A stretch of 64,000 nt of DNA from Leeuwenhoekiella sp. (GCA_002708845.1 PAPI01000027.1:62001-126000), one strand, 5' to 3'; numbered from the stretch's first letter, positions 1 through 10,852 are shown. Translations and numbers: made by a program. Notes: a model not told the origin generated them from the letters alone.

Positions 1-1
1 A

Positions 2-493
2 TACAGTGCCTTTGAGGCCGGTACCCGCGTACCCACAATTGTTTACTGGGAAGGAAAGGCTATCCCAGGCGTGAATGAGGCGCTTATTAGTCAGGTAGAT
101 TTTTATGCTTCGTTAGCAAACCTTACCGCATCTCCGTTAAAAAAGGGGGAGGCCATTGATAGTAAGAATCTTTCTGATGTTTTACTGGGGAGATCAATTG
201 ACGGCAGGTCTGTTCTGGTTGAGGAATCTTTTACATTGGCGCTTCGTAATAAAAATTGGAAATTTATTGATGCTCTACCCAGAAAAAAAAACCTACCAAC
301 ATTTATAGCCCGAAAAGGTATTGAAGACGGAGCGAGTTATAAAATGCAATTGTACGATATTAATACCGACCCTTCAGAAAAAGTTAATGTAGCTCAAGAC
401 CATCCGGAGCTGGTAAATAGGTTTAAAAATCAACTCGATTCCATTCGAAATCTTAAATCGATTTTAGCAAGGAAGGTAGCATCCGACAGTTAA
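2..493 (+). CDS. Sulfatase, C-terminal part (5' end outside window)
   Basis: The open frame runs in from the left edge and ends at TAA 491-493. The first residues read YSAFEAGTRVP, the hallmark 'fEGGiRVP'-like segment that lies in the C-terminal half of S1 family sulfatases. It is followed by the typical tail (ISQVDFYASLANL, then LYDINTDPSEKVNVAQDHP). The catalytic CxPSR region lies outside the window, so activity cannot be judged. The closest relative inside the window is the sulfatase at 12371-13939, which has the same YSxFEAGTRVP block; the two look like paralogues. It lies upstream of the hybrid regulator on the same strand, so it is probably part of the same polysaccharide utilization locus. 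A GTG at 71 is internal, not the start. Confidence 0.9.
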   Translation, partial: YSAFEAGTRVPTIVYWEGKAIPGVNEALISQVDFYASLANLTASPLKKGEAIDSKNLSDVLLGRSIDGRSVLVEESFTLALRNKNWKFIDALPRKKNLPTFIARKGIEDGASYKMQLYDINTDPSEKVNVAQDHPELVNRFKNQLDSIRNLKSILARKVASDS

Positions 494-636
494 AATTTAA
501 GATTTTTTCTACCCATACACCTTAATTTTTTAGAGGACTGATCAAAATGATAAAAGCATTTTCGAATGATTGATTTAACATTATTTTTACTATAACGTTT
601 TCATTCTGTATTTTGAATTTAAGATAAAAAACAACT

Positions 637-3600
637 ATGCGCATTCTATTCACATTGGTTATTCTTTTCAAATGTTTTTTATTCTATGGACAATTAGATG
701 AACGCGAGTATATTTTAGAATATATAACTACCAAAGAAGGATTAACCAATAATTACGTGACCTCGGTCGTCAGCGATAGTCTAAATGTAAAATGGTTTGG
801 TACTGAAAATGGTATTACTAAATACAATGGTTATGATTTTAATGCTTTAAAACCGGGAGATACTTATCCTGAACTTAAAAACGAAAACATTGAAACTCTT
901 TTCATCGATAGCGCGAACAATCTTTGGATTGGTACAAAAAGTGGCGGTCTTTCCAAGCTTATCATTGAGACGGACGAAATGGTATCTTACAATGATATTA
1001 TAGATCTAAATAATCAGGTTGACCTGCGTATTACCGCTATTGCCGAAGGAAAAAAGGATGAAATCTGGATAGGTACCTGGGAAAATGGACTGTTTGTCAT
1101 CAATTCTGAAACCAATGAACTTGTAGAGCATCATCCACTTCAGGGAGCCATATATGCCATTAAAAAAGACGCATACGACAATGTCTGGTTTACCAATAAT
1201 CGGGTTTTGTCAAAATACGATGCTACAGAGAAAAAAATTGTAACCTTTAATTTAAATAAAAGTGTTTTTGATATTCTGCCCGATGAACGGCGTAATAAAA
1301 TCTGGGTTACAGTACCAAATTCAAAAAACACAAAACTCTATTTTCTGGACACCAAGAATCAAAAACTGGATTCTATTGAAACTAATGTGACCAGCGACTT
1401 TTCTAAAACACTCCTTTTAGACAACTATCATAGGATCTGGATTGGTACCTGGGGCAACGGTTTATATGTGAGCAATCCCGAGCTTACGCGCTTTGAAAAA
1501 GTAGATCTTGTAAATCAGGATTTAAACAAAAAGGCAATTAACTATGCCACTATACTTGATTTGCATAGGGATGAAAATAATATAACGTGGGTAACCACAG
1601 CCTACGGCGGTGTGGTGAAGTTGGTTGAAAATGAGGGCTTTCAGAGTATGGGTAGAAACGCATCTTTGTATGATATCAAAGCCAATTTAAACGTGCACAG
1701 CTTATATGTAGAAGACTCGTCGTTTTGGTTGGGCACTTTAAGTAGCGGTCTGTATATAGGGGATAACGGAGAGAACTTAATGAATGCAACCGAATTATCA
1801 GATCTAAAAATCAATACCATCTACCGTAAAAACAATCTTATTTACGTAGGCACACAAAAAGGTTTACACATTTACGATAGAAATACTCTAAAACGAATCT
1901 TTGTAGATGAAAATCTGAATAAAATATCTGCCATCTTTATAGATTCTCATGATAACCTCATATTGGGAACCCAGCAACGAGGTTTGATGATTGTAAAAGG
2001 TGGAAAATTTAGAGACAAGACTGCCTATACCTCATATAGAGATTCAGAAGACAAGCAGCACAAATTGGAAAGCGATCGAATAACCAGTATTGTAGAAGAC
2101 AATCAGGGTAATATTTGGATAGGTACTTATAATGGTGTTCACCTTTTTGATCCCCGAAAGGAAATTTTTTACCATCAATCTCAGTTTCTTGAGGGTCAGT
2201 TACCCAGTGTGATTATTAATAATTTGCTACCCGATACAGATTATTTGTGGCTGGGAACCCCGGGAGGTCTTATTAAAACCAAATACCGGGATAAAAGGCT
2301 TCAGATCGTTGAGGAGTATACATCCGATAGAGGTTTAAGCAATGATTTTATAAATGCAATGACCCTTGATGCGCAAGATAATCTCTGGTTTACTAACCAG
2401 CTGGAGATTGTACGCTTAAGTCCAAATGGAGAAATCGTTTCTTTCGGAGAACTTAATGGTGTTACAACTACCTCTTTTAATTTACGCTCTTGCTTTAATT
2501 TTAATAATGAGACCATTTATTTTGGAGGAAGCGATAACGTGGTTTTTTTCAATCCCGAGACCATCGGAAAAATGCAGGCTACCAGCGAGGTTATTCTCAC
2601 TAACCTTAAAGTAAACAATAAGCTAGTAACCGCCGGAGAGGTTGTGAATGGGGAAGTTATACTTGATAAAGACTTTAGTTATGTAGATAAAATTGAATTA
2701 ACCCATAAAGACAAATTGTTTTCGATAGGCTTCGCAAGCAATGATTATCTGGGAAAGTCTAACGTTAAATACCGTTATAAACTAGAAGGGTTTCAATCAG
2801 ACTGGATCGATCTTCAAAGTACAAATGAGTTGTTTTTTACAGGTCTTGATGCAGGTAGTTATCTGTTAAAGGTACAGGCGACGCGCAATAATATAAACTG
2901 GAGCCAACCTAAAACCATTGCGATTAAAATTCTTCCAGCACCCTGGTTTAGTATCTGGGCTTTTATCGCCTATTTTTTAGTGATTCTCGTAATAGCTATA
3001 ATTCTGATCGATTTCTTCCGAAGACAAAACCGGTTGAAAAATAATCTGGAGATTATTCGCATTGAAAAAGAAAAACAACAGGAACTTAATGAGGCAAAAA
3101 TAAGTTTCTTCACAAACATCTCTCACGAGTTACGCACTCCGCTTACCCTCATTCTAAGTCCGCTTACCGAATTGCTTGAAGCCAACGATTTTACACCAAA
3201 AGTTTCGTATCAGTTAAACGCAATTGAAAAAAATGCAAAACGTTTGCTTAATTTAATCAATCAACTACTTGATTTTAGAAAAGCAGACCACGGACTTTTA
3301 AAGCTGCGTGTGGCTCAGGGTAATTTTGTGCGATTTGCAAGTGAGGTTTTTCTTTATTTTAAAGAGTCAGCAGAGCGAAAAGACATTACCTATACTTTTA
3401 AAGCAGAGGCTGAAGAAATAGAATTTCTTTTTGACCGAAACAAGATGGAAATCGTCTTGTGCAATTTGCTTTCTAACGCGATTAAATACTGTGAGCCCAA
3501 AGACAAGCTCACCCTTAAAATCAGTAAGAACGATGGCTTTTGTATCATTCAGGTAAAAGACACGGGGATGGGTATGGATGCCAGGGAACTCAATAACATC

Positions 3601-4665
3601 TTTGATAAATTTTACCAGATTCAGACTGCACAAACGGCCAAAGTTGTGGGTAGCGGTCTGGGATTGTCCTTTTCAAAAAATATCGTAAACCTGCATCACG
3701 GAGAGATTTCGGTTGCCAGTAAGTTGAATGAGGGTACTGTTTTTACTGTAAAACTTCCGTTAGAAAGCCGCTTGCTGCAAAATGATATTGATACGCAGTT
3801 TATGAAGACAGACGATATAGGCGCCTATTCTTCAGACCTTTCAAAGACCTACGTAGATACGCTGCAGGTTAACAGCCAGGAATACACCCTGTTAATTATT
3901 GACGATAATGCAGAGATACGCGAATATTTAAAATCCCTGCTTTCTGAAAGCTATACTATTTTGGAAGCTCGTAATGGAGTAGAGGGACTCGAGATCGCAA
4001 CCAAACAAGTACCAGATCTAATTGTAAGCGACGTAATGATGCCCGAAAAAGATGGGATTTCACTTTGTAAGGAATTAAAATCACAAATCAGTACCTCACA
4101 CATCCCTGTCATTTTACTTACAGCGCGCAGTTCTACTGTTTTTGAAATCAATGGCTTAAACACAGGAGCAGATGATTACATAACAAAACCCTTTAATGCC
4201 AATGTTATTAAAGCCCGTATAAACAGCCTTTTGGAAAACCGAAGAAAACTTCAGGAACATCTGCTTAATAAAGTGCGCTTTGAACCTACAAAGGCAGATG
4301 TAGATGCCACCATAAAAGATCCGGAAGATGATTTTATTGAAAAGGCCATCTTACTAGTTGAAGAGAACATTCAAAATCCTGATTTTGGAATTGAAAATAT
4401 GGTAGATGAGCTGTATATGAGTCAATCTACACTGTATCGAAAAATCAAATCACTCACCGGCTTATCGCTTACTGCTTTCATTCGATCTATACGACTTAAG
4501 AAGGCAGCTCAAATCATACTTACTTCAAACACCAAACTGAGTCATATCGCATACGAAGTGGGATTCAACGATTATAAATATTTTAAGAAATCTTTTGTAG
4601 ATCAGTTTGACTGCCTTCCTTCAGAATACAGGGGTATTAAAAAGCCAAAAATAAAGCAGGGGTAG
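637..4665 (+). CDS. Hybrid two-component system regulator (HTCS) of the utilization locus
   Basis: This 1342-residue protein is a one-polypeptide sensor, kinase and transcription factor. Order: signal peptide (about 1-18); periplasmic two-component beta-propeller repeats (W-I/F-G-T motifs recurring through about residue 690); a Y_Y_Y domain (about 690-770); a membrane segment near 780-800 (FSIWAFIAYFLVILVIAIIL); HisKA with NISHELRTPL, His830; HATPase with GLGLS; a receiver domain with VSDVMMPEKDG, Asp1132; and a C-terminal AraC-type helix-turn-helix (about 1235-1335). Such HTCS proteins sense an oligosaccharide in the periplasm and switch on the adjacent SusC/SusD operon. Position directly upstream of susC fits that role. 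All expected kinase and receiver residues appear present. Confidence 0.97.
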   Translation: MRILFTLVILFKCFLFYGQLDEREYILEYITTKEGLTNNYVTSVVSDSLNVKWFGTENGITKYNGYDFNALKPGDTYPELKNENIETLFIDSANNLWIGTKSGGLSKLIIETDEMVSYNDIIDLNNQVDLRITAIAEGKKDEIWIGTWENGLFVINSETNELVEHHPLQGAIYAIKKDAYDNVWFTNNRVLSKYDATEKKIVTFNLNKSVFDILPDERRNKIWVTVPNSKNTKLYFLDTKNQKLDSIETNVTSDFSKTLLLDNYHRIWIGTWGNGLYVSNPELTRFEKVDLVNQDLNKKAINYATILDLHRDENNITWVTTAYGGVVKLVENEGFQSMGRNASLYDIKANLNVHSLYVEDSSFWLGTLSSGLYIGDNGENLMNATELSDLKINTIYRKNNLIYVGTQKGLHIYDRNTLKRIFVDENLNKISAIFIDSHDNLILGTQQRGLMIVKGGKFRDKTAYTSYRDSEDKQHKLESDRITSIVEDNQGNIWIGTYNGVHLFDPRKEIFYHQSQFLEGQLPSVIINNLLPDTDYLWLGTPGGLIKTKYRDKRLQIVEEYTSDRGLSNDFINAMTLDAQDNLWFTNQLEIVRLSPNGEIVSFGELNGVTTTSFNLRSCFNFNNETIYFGGSDNVVFFNPETIGKMQATSEVILTNLKVNNKLVTAGEVVNGEVILDKDFSYVDKIELTHKDKLFSIGFASNDYLGKSNVKYRYKLEGFQSDWIDLQSTNELFFTGLDAGSYLLKVQATRNNINWSQPKTIAIKILPAPWFSIWAFIAYFLVILVIAIILIDFFRRQNRLKNNLEIIRIEKEKQQELNEAKISFFTNISHELRTPLTLILSPLTELLEANDFTPKVSYQLNAIEKNAKRLLNLINQLLDFRKADHGLLKLRVAQGNFVRFASEVFLYFKESAERKDITYTFKAEAEEIEFLFDRNKMEIVLCNLLSNAIKYCEPKDKLTLKISKNDGFCIIQVKDTGMGMDARELNNIFDKFYQIQTAQTAKVVGSGLGLSFSKNIVNLHHGEISVASKLNEGTVFTVKLPLESRLLQNDIDTQFMKTDDIGAYSSDLSKTYVDTLQVNSQEYTLLIIDDNAEIREYLKSLLSESYTILEARNGVEGLEIATKQVPDLIVSDVMMPEKDGISLCKELKSQISTSHIPVILLTARSSTVFEINGLNTGADDYITKPFNANVIKARINSLLENRRKLQEHLLNKVRFEPTKADVDATIKDPEDDFIEKAILLVEENIQNPDFGIENMVDELYMSQSTLYRKIKSLTGLSLTAFIRSIRLKKAAQIILTSNTKLSHIAYEVGFNDYKYFKKSFVDQFDCLPSEYRGIKKPKIKQG

Positions 4666-4794
4666 ACTGTAAAGTATTGATTTTATTGAGATTGATTGAT
4701 TTGTACCCTCTCTTGAATGATATGCCCTGCCTTCAAAATATGTTAATGGAGAGATTTGATGTCATAACTAACTCTTAAGATTTTTAACAAATTG

Positions 4795-7700
4795 ATGAGA
4801 TTCAAATTTAAGCTTATGAAGTCACGAAAAATTACTAAAAACAGAATGGTCAGTTCCAAATTACTGTTTTTGATTTTGCTGGGTTTTTTAGGAGTCCCCA
4901 ACCTAAGTCAGGCGATTGCACAGGAGCAATTGCGTGTGACGGGTACCATTACCTCAGAAGAAGATGGGATGCCTCTGCCTGGTGTTACAATTATTGACGC
5001 TAAAAATACGACTAATGGTGTCAGTACAGATTTTGATGGTAATTATGAAATCACGGTACCCTCAAACACGTCGCTTATCATAAGTTATGTGGGCTTTCAA
5101 ACGAAAACGATTGAGGTGTCCGGTCGTAACATGATTAATGTGACCTTATCTACCGATGTTGCTGCATTGGATGAGGTGGTAGTTGTGGGCTATGGCACAC
5201 AGAAAAAGGTAAACCTCACCGGCGCCGTAGAGACTGTAACCTTTGATGAGGCGGTAAACCAACCGGTAACTCAATCAGGTCAGCTGCTTTACGGAAGATT
5301 TTCGGGGGTGCAGCTCACGCAAACCTCAGGTAACCCGGGTGCAGACGCTTCTTCTATAAATATTAGGGGTATTGGAACCTTTGGGAATAGTACGCCTCTA
5401 ATAGTTATAGACAATATTCAATATGATAATCTTGCAGCTTTTAATAATCTTAACCCATCAGATATTGCAAGCGTTACAGTCTTAAAAGATGCTTCAGCCG
5501 CTGCAATTTATGGCGCTAGAGGTGCAAATGGGGTGGTTTTGGTGACTACAAAACGTGGGAAGGCAGATACCTTTGAGATTAGGTATAATGGGTATTATGG
5601 AATTCAGGAAGCCACCATTAAACCGGAATTTTTAGGTTCATTAGATTATGCAATTTTAATGAACGAGAAATATAGAAATCAGGATGGTCCCGGTTTTTTA
5701 CCACGCTATACTGATGAACAATTAGAGGCAATACGAACCGGGTCTTTACCAGATCAATTTTCGGAGACCAACTGGGCTGATGTAGTGTTAACTTCAGCAC
5801 CAATTATGAATCACAATTTCTCATTTTCCGGCGGTAGTGAAAAAACCACCTACCGGGTTTCATTTGGGTATCTGGGGCAGGAAGCTATAGTACGCAGTAA
5901 ATTTCGCAGTGACCGCTACAACCTGAGTCTGAATATCAACTCCAAGATGAAGGAGTGGTTTAGCATCAGTAGCGTTACAAATGCTTTCTGGAGACATAAT
6001 GAAGGCCCTACAGGCGGTCAGAACGCCTTGGATGGAGATAACGGTATTATTTATTCCTTCCAGCGTAGTGCACCTACCATTCCACTATATTATAGTAATG
6101 GGGAGTATGGTGTCGTTGATGGTGCATACCTGAATACAAATAATTCCTTTTTAACACAAAACCCGCTGCGAAGAGGCTTTTTAGGGAATAACGAAAGTGA
6201 TAATATAAATATAAGTCAGCGTATAGGGCTTACATTTCAATTTACCGATAACCTCTCGTTTGAAACCAGTGGAAGTGCCAATATTATTTATGGCCTATCA
6301 TCAAATTTCGCTCCTAGACAAACCGTAAATGACTGGGAAGGAAATGTAGTCATTAATAATGAATTGAATAATCTCAACAACTCTACAAACTTTGAATACC
6401 GACTTCTAAACGAAAATATTCTACGCTACGATAAGACATTTAATGAGGTGCATAACTTTGGAGTTTTACTAGGTCATTCTGTTTCCTATTTCAAAGATGA
6501 CGGCTTCTCAGGTCAATTGAGTGGTTTCCCAACTGATAATTTGGAGGAATTCAATGCGGGAGGTGTGGTTGACCCCGCTGTTTCCGGCAGCGCTCTTGAA
6601 GAGGTGTATCAATCCTTTTTTGGAAGAGTAAACTACAATTATAAAGGTAAATACCTGGCAGAATTCAATTTGAGAAGGGATGCCTCTTCAAAATTTGGCC
6701 GGGATTACCGTTACGGAACCTTTCCGTCAGGATCAGTCGGTTGGAGAGTATCTGAAGAAGCATTTATGGAGGATGTTGACTTCATTTCAAACCTGAAACT
6801 AAGAGGAAGTTGGGGTATAAGTGGTAATGACCGCATTGGTAATTACATTTTTTCTCAGACCTATAATCCAGGTATAGATTATGTTCTGGGTAATGATAAT
6901 ACGGTAGTTGGGGTGGCTATAACAAGTTTGGCAAACCCATCTATTAGATGGGAAGAAACCGAACAATACGATATAGGTATAGATTTAGGGCTGTTTAATA
7001 ACAGACTAGAGATTGTTTCTGATTATTTTAAAAGGAATAGTTCAGATATTCTCTACGGCAATTTCCCCATACCCAACACCCTGGGAATTACAAATCTAGC
7101 CGCTCAAAATGCTGCTTCGATGGTAAGTGAGGGAATTGAATTAAATCTTAACTACAGAAACAATATTGGCGGTGTTAAGTTTAGTGTAGGAGGAAACCTG
7201 ACCAAGTTTTTAAATAACGAGGTAACCGGCTTGGGTGACGGAGGAGAAGAAACCATCACTAACATCAATATCATTCGCGTAGGCGAGCCATTTAGAGCTT
7301 ATTATGGTTATCGGGCGATTGGAGTTTTTCAGAGTCTTGAAGAAATAGCAGATGCTCCTGTTCAATTCAATAATGCACTTACAGGGCCTGGAGATTTACG
7401 TTACGCAGATATTTCGGGACCCGATGGAGTTCCTGATGGGGTAGTAGATGCTAATGACCGTACTATTATAGGAAATCCAAATCCAGATTTACTCATCAAT
7501 TTTAATGCTTCTGTGGAATATGGAGGCTTCGATTTTAATATACTTTTTCAGGGAGTGAATGGTGTAGACAGGCTTTTACAAGGAAATGGTAATTTACCTA
7601 TGGAAGACGATCGTAGTAATGTTTTAACCTACTGGTTAGGACGATGGACCCCTGAAAATCCAAGCGCTAACTTACCACGCGTGGGAGGCCAGAATAACGG

Positions 7701-7953
7701 CATCGTATCTTCATTTTACATTCAAGATGCCTCTTACCTAAGACTAAAGAATATCGAATTGGGATATTCATTACCCAACTCTTTAACTAAAAGAATTCTT
7801 ATAGATGATCTCCGCTTCTTTGTAGGGGGACAAAACCTCATAACCTTTACCGGTCTTGAATATTTTGATCCCGAAGGAGCAAATGGTGCTCAAAGCAATA
7901 GAAACGTACCGCTTTACAAAACATTTACGTTCGGCGTTAATTTAAAATTATAA
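4795..7953 (+). CDS. SusC-like TonB-dependent outer membrane transporter
   Basis: About 1050 residues. A signal peptide (hydrophobic LLFLILLGFLGVPNLSQAIAQ) is followed by a carboxypeptidase D regulatory-like domain (GTITSEEDGMPLPGVTI to YVGFQTKTIEV). Then come the SusC family linker LDEVVVVGYGTQKK, the plug (VTVLKDASAAAIYGARGANG) and a large beta-barrel ending in FTFGVNLKL. SusC proteins import oligosaccharides through the outer membrane using TonB energy, with SusD as the lid. The start is ambiguous: ATG 4795 is chosen, and ATG 4816 or 4846 would still leave a signal peptide. The gene follows the HTCS after about 130 bp and precedes susD by 5 bp, so the two are co-transcribed. Confidence 0.96.
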   Translation: MRFKFKLMKSRKITKNRMVSSKLLFLILLGFLGVPNLSQAIAQEQLRVTGTITSEEDGMPLPGVTIIDAKNTTNGVSTDFDGNYEITVPSNTSLIISYVGFQTKTIEVSGRNMINVTLSTDVAALDEVVVVGYGTQKKVNLTGAVETVTFDEAVNQPVTQSGQLLYGRFSGVQLTQTSGNPGADASSINIRGIGTFGNSTPLIVIDNIQYDNLAAFNNLNPSDIASVTVLKDASAAAIYGARGANGVVLVTTKRGKADTFEIRYNGYYGIQEATIKPEFLGSLDYAILMNEKYRNQDGPGFLPRYTDEQLEAIRTGSLPDQFSETNWADVVLTSAPIMNHNFSFSGGSEKTTYRVSFGYLGQEAIVRSKFRSDRYNLSLNINSKMKEWFSISSVTNAFWRHNEGPTGGQNALDGDNGIIYSFQRSAPTIPLYYSNGEYGVVDGAYLNTNNSFLTQNPLRRGFLGNNESDNINISQRIGLTFQFTDNLSFETSGSANIIYGLSSNFAPRQTVNDWEGNVVINNELNNLNNSTNFEYRLLNENILRYDKTFNEVHNFGVLLGHSVSYFKDDGFSGQLSGFPTDNLEEFNAGGVVDPAVSGSALEEVYQSFFGRVNYNYKGKYLAEFNLRRDASSKFGRDYRYGTFPSGSVGWRVSEEAFMEDVDFISNLKLRGSWGISGNDRIGNYIFSQTYNPGIDYVLGNDNTVVGVAITSLANPSIRWEETEQYDIGIDLGLFNNRLEIVSDYFKRNSSDILYGNFPIPNTLGITNLAAQNAASMVSEGIELNLNYRNNIGGVKFSVGGNLTKFLNNEVTGLGDGGEETITNINIIRVGEPFRAYYGYRAIGVFQSLEEIADAPVQFNNALTGPGDLRYADISGPDGVPDGVVDANDRTIIGNPNPDLLINFNASVEYGGFDFNILFQGVNGVDRLLQGNGNLPMEDDRSNVLTYWLGRWTPENPSANLPRVGGQNNGIVSSFYIQDASYLRLKNIELGYSLPNSLTKRILIDDLRFFVGGQNLITFTGLEYFDPEGANGAQSNRNVPLYKTFTFGVNLKL

Positions 7954-7958
7954 CAGCG

Positions 7959-9506
7959 ATGAAAAAGATATTTATAGCATTTATTATAGTTCTCACGACT
8001 ACAAATTGCAGTCAGGATTACCTCCAGCGAGAGTCCCTCACTCAAATAGCCGAAGGTAACTTCTGGCAATCTGAAGCCGATGCTTTCTTGGCACTCAACG
8101 CAGTATATTCAACGCTTCAGTCCAGATCCTTATATGGCGGTAATTTAAATGGATTTCAGGGTATACCTGGCTATGACGGTATTGGGGATAATGCATATAC
8201 GCAATTTGAATACGAGGGCCCCGCCTTATTTATGGAAGGAACACTAGACCCTACTCACGGAATGATACTTAACCTGTGGAATAACAGCTATCAGGGAATT
8301 GCACGAGTAAACTCGGTAATACAAAATGTGGAAATCATTTCTGAAGATTTGGTTCCAGCAGAAACCAAAGAAGGTTTGTTAGGGCAGGCTTATTTTCTAA
8401 GAGCACTATTTTACTTTAATCTCGCTGTCTACTTTGAAGATGTTCCATTGATTACAGCTCCACAAACCTTAGAAGACGCCTATGTTTCAAAAAGCACTTT
8501 TGAAGAAGTAACTGCTCAAATAGTAGAAGATCTTAAACTGGCAGTTAAATATCTTCCGGAGGCTCAGCCTTCAGGACTAGAAGGCTATGCGACTAAAGGT
8601 GCTGCATTAGGCTTATTTTCACGAGTGCAATTATACAATAAAGTATATGAAGGTCCTCTGGGTGTAATTGAGTTGACAGACCAGCTTTTAGGTCTCAATT
8701 ACGACTTACACCCGAATTACGGAGCGCTTTTCACCCCGGAAAATGAACTATCTCAGGAAGTTGTTTTTGCTGTGCGGTTTTTGAGAGGAGATGACACCTC
8801 AAATGGGGAGATTTTTAGCGCCACTTTTGAAGGTACACCTAAAGTAGATCAACGGCCTATGCCAAATTTAGTAAACGATTACTACTGTACAGATGGTCAA
8901 CCTATTTCCACCTCACCTTTATACAGCTCAGCAAACCCAAAGAATAACAGAGATCCGAGAGCTTTAGCAAGTATCTATTTTAGAGGGGATCAGTTTTTAG
9001 ATAGCCCTGCCCGCACATTTACAGGAAATAGTCCCACAGGTTATGGTATGCGTAAGTATATAAGACGTGGTCCTGACGCTGAAGGCAATGCGGTTTTTGG
9101 TGAGGGTTCACAGGATTTCTACGTCATTCGCTTTGCCGATGTGCTGCTTATGCGAGCGGAAGCTTTAGCAGAAACCGGAGATATTGACGGTGCAGCAGCA
9201 CTGGTTGACCGGGTTAGGGCACGTGTAAATATGCCCAGCGTAGCAGATGCAGAAGGTACCGTAAATCAAGCCCAAATAATAGAGATTGTTAGACATGAGC
9301 GCAGAGTAGAATTGGCTCTAGAAGGCCTGCGTTTTATAGATCTTAAGCGGTGGGGAGAAATTGAAGGTGGTATTCAGCGGGCAAGTTCAGATCCTGTAGG
9401 GCCATATGCACCGCAATACTTGGGAAGACGATCAGAGGTATTCCCTATACCACAAACTGAAGTTGATGTAAATAAAAATTTAGTGCAAAATCCTGCATGG
9501 CAATAA
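7959..9506 (+). CDS. SusD-like glycan-binding outer membrane lipoprotein
   Basis: This 515-residue protein starts with a lipoprotein signal peptide with lipobox TTTNC (Cys19 region), so it should be lipid-anchored at the cell surface. The N-terminal half (RESLTQIAEGNFWQSEADAF; GQAYFLRALFYFNLAVYFEDVP) is the SusD-like TPR scaffold. The C-terminal half carries the RagB/SusD signature (YVIRFADVLLMRAEALAETG, ERRVELALEGLRFIDLKRWG) and the usual ending FPIPQTEVDVNKNLVQNP. It binds glycan and closes over the SusC barrel. It lies 5 bp after susC and 17 bp before the glycosidase gene, so it belongs to the operon core. Confidence 0.96.
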   Translation: MKKIFIAFIIVLTTTNCSQDYLQRESLTQIAEGNFWQSEADAFLALNAVYSTLQSRSLYGGNLNGFQGIPGYDGIGDNAYTQFEYEGPALFMEGTLDPTHGMILNLWNNSYQGIARVNSVIQNVEIISEDLVPAETKEGLLGQAYFLRALFYFNLAVYFEDVPLITAPQTLEDAYVSKSTFEEVTAQIVEDLKLAVKYLPEAQPSGLEGYATKGAALGLFSRVQLYNKVYEGPLGVIELTDQLLGLNYDLHPNYGALFTPENELSQEVVFAVRFLRGDDTSNGEIFSATFEGTPKVDQRPMPNLVNDYYCTDGQPISTSPLYSSANPKNNRDPRALASIYFRGDQFLDSPARTFTGNSPTGYGMRKYIRRGPDAEGNAVFGEGSQDFYVIRFADVLLMRAEALAETGDIDGAAALVDRVRARVNMPSVADAEGTVNQAQIIEIVRHERRVELALEGLRFIDLKRWGEIEGGIQRASSDPVGPYAPQYLGRRSEVFPIPQTEVDVNKNLVQNPAWQ

Positions 9507-9523
9507 CATAAAATCTAATAGTT

Positions 9524-10852
9524 ATGAAAAATTATTTAGCAATACTAATAGCAACCGTTTTACTGGTTAGTTGTGAACCAAATGTAATTGGAGATTTTGG
9601 AGATTCAGCAACTGCAGCTCAAGAAACCGATGCGTCTTTAATTACTAAAAAAGGAGTAGCTTATACTAACAGAGCAAAAGCCTGGTCGCATAGAACCAGT
9701 GAGTTAGGAGCGCACTGGATGTATAGCTGGGGTAACGAGTTACGCGAGGAAATACCTGATAATGTAGAGTATGTACCTATGTTTTGGGGGAAAGGCTCTG
9801 TAACTGATGACAATATATCTCGTATTAAAGGCTTGATCGCAGAAGGCAAGGTAAAGTATGTTTTAGGATTTAATGAGCCTGATGGTGCTGATCAGGCAAA
9901 TATGAGTGTTGATGAAGCCATCGCCTTATGGCCCAAAATTGAAGAACTTGGAGTTCCCATCGGATCACCGGCAACAGTAAATCCTGAAAATGCGTGGATG
10001 GTAGAGTTTATGCAAAAAGCCGAAGCCGCAAATTTAAGGGTAGATTTTATTACCGTTCATTCCTATGGGGGTTCTAATGTCCTGAACTTTATTAATAAAT
10101 TGAAAAATACCTACAATGCATACGGTAAGCGACCCATTTGGATTACCGAATTTGCCGTGGCAGACTGGAATGCTACTTCCCCTGAAACAAACCGCTACAG
10201 TCAGGAAGAAGTCATATCATTTATGCAGCAAGCCACACAGGCCATGAACAATATTGAATGGGTGCATCGCTATGCCTGGTTTGATGGTAGACAAGCTCCG
10301 CTTTATTCTTCATCGCTTTTTGATGAAGATTCAAATATTACAACCGTTGGTCAGGTTTATGCAGCCATCAATCGCAATGAAAACATTGGTTCGGGTCAAG
10401 ATACCGAGTACACCCCACCGTTAGACGAAAAAGAATTAATGATTAATGGAGGCTTTGAAAGTGGTGAGATCACTCCTTGGGCTGGTTTTAAGAATGGAAT
10501 CGTTGGAACTGAGGCAGGACCTAGAACAGGTAACTTTGCCGGCAGAATTGAAAATGGAGATGGTTCTCTACTCTATGTTGCAGCTGCTGAACCTGGTAAA
10601 ACCTATATACTCAAATTTTGGACCAAATGGCTTTCAGAACCTGCAAATACCATTTCAGCCAAAATACGAAACGATGCAGGCAATGCCTTGCTATTTTCTG
10701 CACCTGACCTTGCAAAATCTACTGAGTGGACTGAGACTTCGTATGAATTTACAGTACCCGAAGGAGTCACTGCACTACGGTTTGTACTCTTCAAGGCAAA
10801 TGGCTTTCCTCCCTTATTTTTAGATGACGTTTCTTTTAAACTAAAAGAATAA
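9524..10852 (+). CDS. GH128-like glycoside hydrolase lipoprotein with C-terminal carbohydrate-binding domain
   Basis: This 442-residue protein has lipobox LLVSC at Cys17. Residues about 40-280 match the glycosyl hydrolase catalytic-core (Asl1/GH128-type) fold. KYVLGFNEPD carries the presumed acid/base Glu118, and PIWITEFAVADW the presumed nucleophile Glu209, in the spacing expected of a TIM barrel of this clan; aromatic motifs such as WMYSWGNE and WVHRYAWF also fit. Residues about 300-442 (INGGFESGEITPWAG to PLFLDDVSFKLKE) form a CBM4/9-like jelly roll. Characterised GH128 enzymes cleave beta-1,3-glucans. Here the enzyme sits with sulfatases, so the true substrate may be another, sulfated glycan. 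Family assignment is by motif only. Confidence 0.8.
   Translation: MKNYLAILIATVLLVSCEPNVIGDFGDSATAAQETDASLITKKGVAYTNRAKAWSHRTSELGAHWMYSWGNELREEIPDNVEYVPMFWGKGSVTDDNISRIKGLIAEGKVKYVLGFNEPDGADQANMSVDEAIALWPKIEELGVPIGSPATVNPENAWMVEFMQKAEAANLRVDFITVHSYGGSNVLNFINKLKNTYNAYGKRPIWITEFAVADWNATSPETNRYSQEEVISFMQQATQAMNNIEWVHRYAWFDGRQAPLYSSSLFDEDSNITTVGQVYAAINRNENIGSGQDTEYTPPLDEKELMINGGFESGEITPWAGFKNGIVGTEAGPRTGNFAGRIENGDGSLLYVAAAEPGKTYILKFWTKWLSEPANTISAKIRNDAGNALLFSAPDLAKSTEWTETSYEFTVPEGVTALRFVLFKANGFPPLFLDDVSFKLKE

Noticed and set aside
10446-10823. Long alternative frame inside the GH128-like gene
   Set aside because: It overlaps the clear carbohydrate-binding domain frame and has no homologous pattern of its own.
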